From: Treponema sp.
Lineage (GTDB): Bacteria > Spirochaetota > Spirochaetia > Treponematales > Breznakiellaceae
Direction: 5' to 3'
DNA length: 7,333 nt
Assembly (NCBI GenBank): GCA_031254385.1
Contig: JAIRUO010000044.1
Coordinates: 1 to 7,333 of the forward strand
Positions 1 through 5,456 of this stretch are shown here, one piece after another (the first letter of the stretch is position 1; every line of letters begins with the position of its first letter). Below the pieces are notes generated by a model that was given only the letters and a program-made list of their open reading frames with translations, was not told the DNA's origin and did not search any database. The translations under genes and the position numbers were made by a program.

Positions 1-609
1 CTTATCAAAGCAGTAGAAAAATTTGAATACCAGAAGGGCTTTAAGTTTTCCACCTATGCAACCTGGTGGATACGCCAGGCTATTACCCGTTCAATTTCTG
101 ACCAGGCCAGAACCATCCGTGTCCCTGTTCACATGATAGAACAGATAAACAAGGTTGTGCGGGAATCTCGGCAGCTCATGCAGGTTCTGGGCCGCGAACC
201 CACAGATGAAGAAATCGCCGAAAGGCTAGGCTGGGCTGCCCAGCGGGTAAAATCCGTCAAGAATGTTGCCAGGGAACCCATAAGCCTGGAAACTCCCATA
301 GGCGAGGAAGAAGATTCCCTCCTGGGCGATTTTATCGAAGACAAGGAAGTGGAAAACCCTGCAAGCCAGACTGCCTTTACCCTGCTCCAGGAACAGCTTG
401 GTTCTGTTCTGTCAACGCTCCCAGCCAGAGAACAGGAAGTCCTAAAAATGCGCTTTGGCCTTGACGATGGCTATTCCCTTACACTGGAAGAGGTGGGGCT
501 TTACTTTAATGTTACAAGGGAACGCATACGCCAGATTGAGGCCAAGGCCCTACGCCGGCTCCGGCATCCAAAGCGCAGCCGCAGGCTAAAAGACTACCTT
601 GATCATTAA
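1..609 (+). CDS. rpoD: RNA polymerase primary sigma factor RpoD (sigma70), 3' part
   Basis: This is the C-terminal 202 residues of the housekeeping sigma factor, which directs core RNA polymerase to -35/-10 promoters. The frame is open from base 1 without a start, so the N-terminal part lies outside the window. Window residues 1-42 are regions 2.3-2.4, with the run [17 protein letters not shown] and then RTIRVPVH; the paired Trp and the IRQAI helix melt and recognise the -10 element. Region 3 follows (residues about 45-120, with [14 protein letters not shown] and [17 protein letters not shown]). Region 4.2 is the helix-turn-helix at about residues 160-190 ([21 protein letters not shown]), which reads the -35 element. 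The conserved end (ALRRLRHP, then RLKDYLDH) is present, so the 3' end is intact. The intact regions 2.4 and 4.2 fit the TTGACA/TATAAT-like promoters seen elsewhere in the window. No terminator is visible after the stop, so read-through into the next gene is likely. Assignment to the primary sigma factor rather than an alternative sigma is near certain. Confidence 0.97.
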   Translation, partial: LIKAVEKFEYQKGFKFSTYATWWIRQAITRSISDQARTIRVPVHMIEQINKVVRESRQLMQVLGREPTDEEIAERLGWAAQRVKSVKNVAREPISLETPIGEEEDSLLGDFIEDKEVENPASQTAFTLLQEQLGSVLSTLPAREQEVLKMRFGLDDGYSLTLEEVGLYFNVTRERIRQIEAKALRRLRHPKRSRRLKDYLDH

Positions 610-615
610 TGCTTT

Positions 616-643
616 ATCCTATATCCTAAATCCTAAATCCTAA
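616..643. repeat. ATCCTAA heptamer tandem repeat in the rpoD-zinc ribbon gap
   Basis: Four head-to-tail 7-bp units: ATCCTAT at 616-622, then ATCCTAA at 623-629, 630-636 and 637-643, with a decayed fifth unit (ATCAGGG) merging into the ribosome binding site of the next gene. It fills most of the 48-bp gap after rpoD. Such arrays can change length by strand slippage. Here that would change only the distance between the two genes, because the array is not inside a coding frame. Confidence 0.85.
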
Positions 644-657
644 ATCAGGGGAACTAA

Positions 658-1500
658 ATGGTAACGGACAATGTTTTTGAGAACTTACGAACCTTGCAGG
701 ACATACTCTCGGAGAAGATAAGCCTAGAGACGACTATCCAGGAAATACCAAAGCTTCTCATTACCCAGGAAGAACTTCTGGCCAGAATGAAAAAAACCTA
801 TATTGACAAACACGCAGAATATGAAAAAGCCAAAAAAGCGGAATCGGAATTCCGGAATCTGCTCATGGAAGCGGAAAGCCTAAGGGAAAAAGCCGAAAAA
901 AACATGGATGTCATTTCCACCCAGCGGGAATACGAAGCCCTAGACAAGGAAATTCGGGACGCGACAGAAAAAGAACAGCAATTCAGAAAGGATCTTTTGA
1001 AGGAAGAAAGGATCATCTCCGAACTGGACGAGCAGATCAAGCAGAATTCCGATCTAATAGCACAGCAGGAATCCGAGCTTGCGGAACGCCGCAAAGGGAT
1101 TGAGGCCGAAACTAAGGCTACAAAAGACCAGATAGACGCCCTGATTGAAAGGGAAAAAAACCTTACCCCGGATTTAGATCCAGAGGTACTCTTTAAATTT
1201 GAACGGATCATCAGGAATAAGGGCGGCCGGGGCATAGTCGCAATTAAGGGAGGCGTATGTATGGGCTGCCACATGATACTCCCAGCCCAGTTTGCCAATG
1301 ACGTGCGCCTGGGCAAGGAAATAGTTTTCTGCCCTTATTGCTCCCGCATTCTCTTCTACGAAGAATCCGAGCAAGGCGAAGAAAATTACTTTGACATCGA
1401 AGATGCCGGAAGCCTTTCTGACCTGGATGATATGGAAGAAGAAGACTACGATGACGAAGAAGAGGATGACGAAAAAGTAAATATCGATTATGATGAATAA
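658..1500 (+). CDS. coiled-coil C4 zinc-ribbon protein (DUF164/zf-RING_7, CdsZ-like)
   Basis: A 280-residue cytoplasmic protein. Residues about 5-185 are almost entirely charged heptad-rich helix, expected to form a long antiparallel coiled-coil hairpin; STQREYEALDKEI (87-99) is the family's characteristic segment. A C4 zinc ribbon follows: C201-M-G-C204 and C225-P-Y-C228, with GGRGIVAIKGGVC before it and the usual ILPAQ between the two pairs. After the ribbon, residues 235-280 form an acidic tail in which about 26 of 46 residues are Asp or Glu and only one is Lys; most relatives stop soon after the ribbon. The start ATG is preceded by AGGGGAA (647-653) at good spacing. The family is widespread and poorly understood: the chlamydial member CdsZ was linked to type III secretion, and others to nucleic acid binding or flagellar functions. 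No specific role can be assigned here. It lies 48 bp behind rpoD, probably co-transcribed. Its stop codon overlaps the 5' end of rnpB by two bases, and the acidic-tail codons contain the likely rnpB promoter. Confidence 0.9.
   Translation: MVTDNVFENLRTLQDILSEKISLETTIQEIPKLLITQEELLARMKKTYIDKHAEYEKAKKAESEFRNLLMEAESLREKAEKNMDVISTQREYEALDKEIRDATEKEQQFRKDLLKEERIISELDEQIKQNSDLIAQQESELAERRKGIEAETKATKDQIDALIEREKNLTPDLDPEVLFKFERIIRNKGGRGIVAIKGGVCMGCHMILPAQFANDVRLGKEIVFCPYCSRILFYEESEQGEENYFDIEDAGSLSDLDDMEEEDYDDEEEDDEKVNIDYDE
1466..1494 (+). promoter_or_regulatory. predicted sigma70 promoter of rnpB, inside the upstream gene
   Basis: A -35-like ATGACG (1466-1471, four of six consensus bases including the central TGAC) and a -10-like TATGAT (1489-1494, five of six) are separated by exactly 17 bp. 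Transcription would start about seven bases after the -10, near 1501, which coincides with the predicted 5' strand of the RNase P RNA P1 helix (1499-1508). The agreement between promoter geometry and RNA end is the main support. The whole promoter is embedded in codons for the acidic tail of the zinc-ribbon protein. Confidence 0.6.
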
Positions 1501-1933
1501 ACGATGAACCAGGCGCCGCCTTGGGGCCGTCCGAGAAGATGAACCACAGGGAGGAAAGTCCGGGCTCCGCAGGATATGATGCCGGGTAATACCCGGGCTT
1601 GGCCGTTAGGCCAGGACTGACAGCGCAACAGAAAGTACACCGCCAGGCCGCTTTTGCGGTCGGGTAAGGGTGAAAAGGCGGGGTAAGAGCCCACCTCGGC
1701 AATGGCAACATTGCTGGAAGGCAAGCCACATCAGGAGCAAAGTCAAGCAGCGTGAGGGCGGCAAGCCGTCCTTAGGATTGGCCAGGCCAATCGCCAATGA
1801 TCCGTTGGTTAAACGCGGGTAGACTGCACGGACGCTGCCTGCAAAGGCAGCGCCAGACAGATGGTGCCATTGGGATACTATTGGCATAGCCAATAGTATC
1901 CCATTACAGAACCCGGCTTATGATTCATCGTTT
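1499..1933 (+). ncRNA. rnpB: RNase P RNA, bacterial class A
   Basis: This is the catalytic RNA of RNase P, which removes 5' leaders from precursor tRNAs. Visible landmarks: the 5' P4 region GAGGAAAGTCCGGGCTCC (from about 1550); the GGGTAAGAGCCCACC-type core near 1681-1695 (here CGGGGTAAGAGCCCACCT); the GGTTAAACGCGGGTAGAC segment near 1807-1824; and the universal 3' core ACAGAACCCGGCTTA (1906-1920). Helices I can pair by eye: P1, 1499-1508 with 1924-1933 (10 bp, AAACGATGAA with TTCATCGTTT); P2, 1512-1517 with 1863-1868 (one G-U); P18, 1833-1840 with 1845-1852, closed by a GCAA tetraloop; and a long P19-position hairpin, 1871-1885 with 1889-1903. At about 435 nt it is longer than the E. coli RNA (377 nt), partly because of this P19. 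The 5' boundary is inferred from P1. The gene starts within the stop codon of the preceding gene, so it is either driven by the internal promoter or processed from a longer transcript. ORFs overlapping it in other frames are spurious. Confidence 0.96.
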
Positions 1934-1937
1934 TTTT
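1924..1937 (+). terminator. probable rnpB termination signal (P1 3' strand plus T7)
   Basis: The 3' strand of P1 (1924-1933) runs directly into seven T residues (1931-1937), and the sequence then changes to unstructured DNA. There is no separate local GC-rich hairpin immediately before the T tract; the closest strong hairpin is the P19-like stem ending at 1903. Termination may therefore depend on P1 closing, or on the T tract with RNA already folded upstream. Confidence 0.5.
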
Positions 1938-1976
1938 AAGACAGGGTAAAAGCATTTTCTTGTATTAGTACATACT

Positions 1977-2135
1977 CGCCGGACAGGGAGCGTGCCATAA
2001 AAAACCCTGTAGAACCTGGCGCGAACCGTCAGACCAAAGGTCTGCGGTTCGACGGAGCACAAGGTCTCCGCGAACCAAAGGTTCGACGCCAGAGAATTCC
2101 AGATGTTTTTTCTGCCCCGCATCCCTGCTCCGGCG
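1977..2135. repeat. 159-bp structured inverted-repeat element with four-way junction
   Basis: The two ends pair as a 16-bp stem with two single-base bulges: CGCCGGA (1977-1983) with TCCGGCG (2129-2135), CAGGGA (1984-1989) with TCCCTG (2122-2127), and GCG (1990-1992) with CGC (2118-2120). Further in, AAAAAAC (1999-2005) pairs with GTTTTTT (2105-2111), then CTGGCG (2016-2021) with CGCCAG (2087-2092). Inside that last helix sit three hairpins in a row: a 13-bp stem at 2022-2051 with an AAA loop and one bulged T; a smaller one at 2053-2070 with an AAG loop; and CGAACC-AAA-GGTTCG at 2071-2085. The pairing is seen directly. Whether it acts as RNA, as a cruciform, or as a non-autonomous mobile repeat is not known. 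No transposase is present. Confidence 0.8.
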
Positions 2136-2285
2136 ATTCTCTGCTGATACATGGCACAAGCGTTTACCCTGCTTATGGGTAACAGGAAGAAGCAATCCGC
2201 CAGAGGGCAGACGGCTGGGGCGGCAAATATATTTTGATGATGTTTAGTACCTTATAGAAAAATAATATGCCCTATTTCTGTATGG

Positions 2286-2413
2286 GGGAAGGGAAATCCC
2301 TTACGGGGGCTTTCGGCGTGATTAGACAAAGGCCAGGCCAGAGCCTGCGTAAAAGAAGGCCACGTCGTACTTTCAGTACGTTGGCTGAGACCCCGTAAGG
2401 GATTTCCCTTCCC
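2286..2413. repeat. 128-bp element bounded by perfect 23-bp inverted repeats
   Basis: Positions 2286-2308 and 2391-2413 are exact reverse complements over 23 bp; key parts are GGGAAGGGAAATCCC on the left and GGGATTTCCCTTCCC on the right. Each arm also contains its own near-palindrome (AAGGGA-AA-TCCCTT at 2289-2302). The 82-bp interior carries two more hairpins: CAGGC-CAGA-GCCTG (2334-2347) and CGTAC-TTTCA-GTACG (2366-2380), the latter extended by GCCA (2359-2362) with TGGC (2382-2385). The interior has no open frame of note. It resembles a miniature inverted-repeat element or a large structured RNA. There is no T tract after it, so a simple terminator is unlikely. Confidence 0.85.
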
Positions 2414-2472
2414 ACCTAAAGATAGAGCTTGTTATTTCTTGATTTTATATTAGTAGTAAAACTCTAGCAGAC

Positions 2473-2510
2473 TCTACAGGGTTTTTTCTGGCACGTGCCT
2501 CACTCCGGCG
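2473..2510. repeat. additional copy of the intergenic repeat end
   Basis: Positions 2473-2495 are an inverted copy of 1991-2013 with one mismatch, centred on ACAGGGTTTTTTCTGGCAC. The same stretch also matches the right end of the 1977-2135 element in direct orientation: GTTTTTTCTG (2105-2114 and 2481-2490), then a 12-13 bp spacer, then CTCCGGCG (2128-2135 and 2503-2510). It includes a perfect 10-bp palindrome, GGCACGTGCC (2490-2499). It is either the right end of a second, nested element or a leftover fragment of the same repeat family. Confidence 0.75.
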
Positions 2511-2526
2511 GTTATGTGCCGACTCG

Positions 2527-2542
2527 AGTAAATGTATTTACT
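2527..2542. promoter_or_regulatory. palindrome upstream of the mre promoter, candidate operator
   Basis: AGTAAATGTATTTACT consists of perfect 7-bp arms (2527-2533 and 2536-2542) around a 2-bp centre, and ends 7 bp before the -35 hexamer. Its size and position suit a dimeric regulator or an activator site. No regulator gene is visible in the window, so function is inference. Confidence 0.4.
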
Positions 2543-2549
2543 TGGTTGA

Positions 2550-2578
2550 TTGACATTTTTTATAGTTATTTATATACT
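2550..2578 (+). promoter_or_regulatory. sigma70 promoter of the TPR-mreBCD-pbp2 operon
   Basis: A perfect -35 TTGACA (2550-2555), a 17-bp AT-rich spacer and -10 TATACT (2573-2578, five of six). The predicted start is around 2585-2587, only 3 to 5 bases before the ATG at 2590, leaving no room for a normal leader with a ribosome binding site. This is the best promoter in the window and the only one seen for the mre genes. Confidence 0.8.
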
Positions 2579-2589
2579 GTTATTCATAG

Positions 2590-3531
2590 ATGACTAAAGA
2601 ACGCAGCCATTCTGGTTACAAAGGTCGGCAATACCGTAAGCGATCTGTACCTAAAATAGCTTTGATTATATTATTTGTAATTCTTTTATCTCTGATTCCC
2701 GTGTATATCATCAATTTTGGCGTACAAAGCGGGCCTGATCAAAGGGATCTATTGCGGCTCTGGGATTCAATGGCTTTTGCAGAAGTGTATAAGTTGAGCG
2801 CCGAACAGCTTGTTCAAAAGCCCCTGGATTTTTTTCTTTTGACCATCAACGGTTTTTCAGCCTATCAGCTTGCCATAGCACAGATCAATAATTCCAGTAT
2901 GCTTAGCTATATAAACAGCAGCATCTGGTCCCTTAGAAAGGCAATGCTTCTTAGTGAAGGGGCCAGCGATGGCAGGGTTTTTTATGTGTTGGGAAAAGCC
3001 TATTATTACAAGGGAAAGGGATACGAGGAGCTTACAATAAAATATCTGGAAAAAGCCAGAGAAGCGGCTTTTTATGCCAGGGATATTCCTGAGTATCTGG
3101 GGCTTGCTTATGCGAATGTAAGAGATTACCGGAGCAGCATAGCGGCTTTTACCCTGGCTCTGAATCCTTCTGGAGCTGATATTTCTTCGGATGCTCTCCT
3201 GTTGTCTATCGCAAGTTCTTATATCGCGCTTGGAGAAGTTGAAACCGCAAGCTCATATTTAAAGCTGTGCCTGGAAACTTCCAAGGATTCTCTAATGATT
3301 ACTGCTGCCCGTCTTAATCTAGCACAGATACTTATAGGAAAATCGGATTTTGCTGGGGCTGAAGAATTGTATAACAAAATAATTGAAGAAGGTGGGAATG
3401 CGGACGCTCATTATTATTTGGGAGAACTATATAATGCCAGAGGGGAAGTGATCCGCGCCCGGGCAGAATGGAGAAGAGCGATTCAGATTGATCCGAGCCA
3501 TATACAGGCGCGGACAAGGCTGAATCTGTAG
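2590..3531 (+). CDS. membrane-anchored TPR protein preceding mreB
   Basis: A 313-residue protein of unknown specific function. Residues 1-22 are strongly basic ([20 protein letters not shown]), followed by one hydrophobic segment at about 23-43 ([21 protein letters not shown]). The positive-inside rule predicts a short cytoplasmic tail and a large outside (periplasmic) domain. The domain is helical with about five TPR-type repeats, roughly at 128-161, 165-192, 201-233, 236-267 and 270-303. The last is the clearest ([32 protein letters not shown] in its full form). TPR arrays bind partner proteins. Being first in the mre operon and sharing the MreC topology suggests a scaffold for cell-wall elongation or spirochaete shape; this is inference. 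The start is well fixed: an in-frame TAG (2587-2589) touches the ATG and no later Met precedes the membrane segment. There is no Shine-Dalgarno sequence, which fits a leaderless message. Its stop overlaps the mreB ribosome binding site. Confidence 0.85.
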   Translation: MTKERSHSGYKGRQYRKRSVPKIALIILFVILLSLIPVYIINFGVQSGPDQRDLLRLWDSMAFAEVYKLSAEQLVQKPLDFFLLTINGFSAYQLAIAQINNSSMLSYINSSIWSLRKAMLLSEGASDGRVFYVLGKAYYYKGKGYEELTIKYLEKAREAAFYARDIPEYLGLAYANVRDYRSSIAAFTLALNPSGADISSDALLLSIASSYIALGEVETASSYLKLCLETSKDSLMITAARLNLAQILIGKSDFAGAEELYNKIIEEGGNADAHYYLGELYNARGEVIRARAEWRRAIQIDPSHIQARTRLNL

Positions 3532-3539
3532 GAGGAAAT

Positions 3540-4565
3540 ATGTTCGGACGGCGTTCATCGGATTTGGGAATCGACTTGGGGACCTGTAATACAATTATAT
3601 ATATCCCCGGCAAGGGAATCGTTATAAATGAACCTTCTGTAGTTGCAGTAGAGAAGGGTACCAACAAGGTCATGGCTGTAGGGACAGACGCAAAAAAAAT
3701 GCTCTGGAAAACGCCTGGTTCCATTGTTGCTATTCGTCCGATGCGGGGCGGCGTAATAGCCAATCTCGAAGCCACTGAAAAAATGATTCGTTATTTTATA
3801 TCAAAAATCATGCCCAGATACAAATTCGTTAAGCCGCGCATGGTAATAGGCATACCTTCCAGCATCACCGAAGTGGAAAGACGGGCAGTTGAAGAATGTG
3901 CGTACAAGGCAGGCGCCAGAGAGGTAATTGTCATTGAAGAAAGCCTGGCTGCGGCAATAGGGGCAGATATTCCGATCAACGAGCCGGCTGGGCACATGGT
4001 TTGCGATATTGGAGGCGGTACTACCGAAATATCCGTTATCAGTTTGAGCGATATGGTTGTAAGCAATGCCATAAGAACCGCCGGGGATGATTTTGACGAA
4101 GCCATTATTAAATATGTCAGGAGCGAACTTAATCTGATAATAGGCGGCGGTATCGCTGAACGTCTAAAATTTGAAATCGGCAATGCCTCTCCTGACAAGA
4201 ATATTGAAAAAGTTGAAATCAAAGGGACCGATGCAGGCACCGGCCTACCGCGCCGTCTGGAAATCGATTCCGAACAGATCAGGGAAGCCCTAAAAGAACC
4301 TGTTTACAAAATAGTGGATGAAATAAAATCTATTTTGGGCAAGACGCCTCCGGAACTGGCTGCCGACATTGTGGAACGGGGAATTGTAATGACCGGCGGT
4401 GGTTCTCTCCTTAAAGGTCTGCCAAAACTCATTTCCAAAGAAACGGGCGTACCGGTTATTCTGGCGGAAGAACCCATGAATTGTGTTGCTCTGGGAGCGG
4501 GGAAATTCTTTGATTTTGCGAAGGGCTTTAACAGCCGCCGCAGTATCTATGACAACTTAAATTAA
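3540..4565 (+). CDS. mreB: rod shape-determining protein MreB (bacterial actin)
   Basis: A 341-residue actin-fold ATPase, normal family length, that forms membrane-bound filaments and positions the lateral wall synthesis machinery. Motifs in order: phosphate 1, DLGTCNT (12-18; usually DLGTANT); [14 protein letters not shown] (103-116); [11 protein letters not shown] (132-142), containing the catalytic Glu region; phosphate 2, [14 protein letters not shown] (155-168); AGDDFDEAI (181-189); adenosine motif [11 protein letters not shown] (284-294). The segment [18 protein letters not shown] (199-216) differs from the usual LIGE-x-TAE-x-IK-x-xIGSA, having Gly-Gly-Ile in place of Glu-x-Thr. Ribosome binding site AGGAGG (3530-3535) overlaps the upstream stop and lies 4 bp before the ATG. 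Second gene of the operon, 8 bp after the TPR gene and 6 bp before mreC. Nothing suggests a pseudogene. Identity as MreB rather than MamK, ParM or FtsA is certain from the motifs and from adjacent mreC and mreD. Confidence 0.97.
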   Translation: MFGRRSSDLGIDLGTCNTIIYIPGKGIVINEPSVVAVEKGTNKVMAVGTDAKKMLWKTPGSIVAIRPMRGGVIANLEATEKMIRYFISKIMPRYKFVKPRMVIGIPSSITEVERRAVEECAYKAGAREVIVIEESLAAAIGADIPINEPAGHMVCDIGGGTTEISVISLSDMVVSNAIRTAGDDFDEAIIKYVRSELNLIIGGGIAERLKFEIGNASPDKNIEKVEIKGTDAGTGLPRRLEIDSEQIREALKEPVYKIVDEIKSILGKTPPELAADIVERGIVMTGGGSLLKGLPKLISKETGVPVILAEEPMNCVALGAGKFFDFAKGFNSRRSIYDNLN

Positions 4566-4571
4566 TAAGTC

Positions 4572-5456
4572 ATGTGGGTCGATCACAAAAAGAAAAATCA
4601 AAAAAACTCCCCGAATGCGGAGATTTTGTTATTTGTCATTCTGATTATGGTTTCTTTAGTCGCCCTAATATTCTCGACCCAGAATCTGACCGGAAGAATT
4701 AAAGACGCGGGGCTTACCCTGTTTTCAGGGCTTCGCAGCGGCATCTATGAGGCTACGTCTTTTGTTAGCAGGACTGTTCTTTCCATTAAGGAATTATCCA
4801 TACTCCGCAGGGAGTACAATGAGCTTACGGAACGCATATCCCGTTATGAGCAGCTTGAACGCAGCGCCGCAGAAATTCGCCAGGAGAATAACCGACTGCG
4901 AGAACAGTTGGGCTTTGCCCAAACCTTGCGTTACCGGCATATTCCCGCCGAAGTAATAGGCAGGGACCCGGACAATCTTTTTTCCGCCATTATAATAAAC
5001 AAGGGCAGTTTCTCAGGCATCGCGGTCAATATGCCGGTTATAGCCTATCAGAACGGAACCCAGAGCCTGGTAGGCAAGGTGATCCAGGCCGGGGCCTTTG
5101 AAAGCCTGGTCATGCCTCTTTATAATAATAGTTCATTTATCGCTTCAAGGCTTTCTCAGTCACGCTACGAAGGCATCATCGAAGGCCGGGGTAGCGCAGA
5201 AACTTTTCTGCTGATGCGGTATATCCGAAAGCAGGCCAGAGATGAAATAAGCATTGGGGATATGGTAGTTAGTTCCGGTATGGGAGGCATTTACCCTTCC
5301 GGCATTAATATTGGCAGGGTTAGCCGCATACTGTATCAGGAAAACGAAATTTCTATGGAACTTGAAGTAGAGGCGTCAATTGATTTTTCACGGTTGGAAT
5401 ACGTATTTGTAATTGAAACTATTTCAGATTTGGATGCTGGAGACGGGGATGATTAA
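4572..5456 (+). CDS. mreC: rod shape-determining protein MreC
   Basis: A 294-residue bitopic membrane protein that links MreB to periplasmic PBP2 and activates PBP2-RodA. A short cytoplasmic tail rich in Lys and Asn (1-16) precedes one membrane helix at about 17-36 (EILLFVILIMVSLVALIFST). A coiled coil at about 70-116 (with LRREYNELTERISRYEQLE and RQENNRLREQLGF) mediates dimerisation. The MreC double beta-barrel domain follows: AEVIGRDPDNLFSAIIINKG (126-145), IAVNMPVIA (150-158), LVGKVIQAG (166-174) and IGDMVVSSGMGGIYPSGINIGRV (about 228-250), all typical. A short acidic end (DLDAGDGDD) closes it. The start ATG lies 6 bp after the mreB stop. No clear Shine-Dalgarno is visible before it (AATTAATAAGTC), so reinitiation by ribosomes finishing mreB is likely. 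The last 8 bp overlap mreD. Confidence 0.95.
   Translation: MWVDHKKKNQKNSPNAEILLFVILIMVSLVALIFSTQNLTGRIKDAGLTLFSGLRSGIYEATSFVSRTVLSIKELSILRREYNELTERISRYEQLERSAAEIRQENNRLREQLGFAQTLRYRHIPAEVIGRDPDNLFSAIIINKGSFSGIAVNMPVIAYQNGTQSLVGKVIQAGAFESLVMPLYNNSSFIASRLSQSRYEGIIEGRGSAETFLLMRYIRKQARDEISIGDMVVSSGMGGIYPSGINIGRVSRILYQENEISMELEVEASIDFSRLEYVFVIETISDLDAGDGDD

Larger units (their letters stand above)
1938..2549. other. repeat-rich intergenic region without a credible gene
   Basis: About 610 bp between the end of rnpB and the promoter of the mre operon. Only short minus-strand frames run across it, and they are built from inverted repeats without recognisable protein features or a convincing ribosome binding site. 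Besides the elements listed separately, it holds a small hairpin (TTACCC 2164-2169 with GGGTAA 2177-2182) and a CAGGGTAAA/TTTACCCTG inverted pair (1942-1950 and 2163-2171). The stretch 2184-2285 shows no clear signal, apart from CGCCAGA at 2198-2204, which weakly resembles the repeat end CGCCGGA. Confidence 0.75.

Noticed and set aside
616..643. CRISPR-like array
   Set aside because: The units are 7 bp with no spacers; it is a simple tandem repeat.
798..1316. Minus-strand ORF of 172 codons opposite the zinc-ribbon gene
   Set aside because: A Ser/Arg-rich shadow of the Glu/Lys-rich coiled-coil frame, with no features of its own.
1244..1893. Minus-strand ORFs (161, 78 and 95 codons) opposite rnpB
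   Set aside because: This DNA is fully explained by the conserved RNase P RNA; the open frames reflect its GC-rich composition.
2016..2092. tRNA-like cloverleaf
   Set aside because: It has four helices and GGTTCGA motifs that recall a T arm, but no 7-nt anticodon loop, wrong arm lengths, a 6-bp outer stem and tight 3-nt loops. Not a tRNA.
1925..2195. Two overlapping minus-strand ORFs of 75 and 76 codons in the intergenic region
   Set aside because: They are translations of the inverted repeats and hairpins, in two frames at once, with no domain, no convincing ribosome binding site and no related neighbour. One also runs into the end of rnpB.
2286..2413. Intrinsic terminator upstream of the mre operon
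   Set aside because: The long hairpin is not followed by a T tract and has an 82-bp loop region, so it does not fit a simple terminator.
5413..5448. Longer mreD starting at TTG 5413 or ATG 5434
   Set aside because: ATG 5449 has GGAG at 6-bp spacing and begins directly with the first membrane helix; the longer versions add residues overlapping mreC without a binding site.
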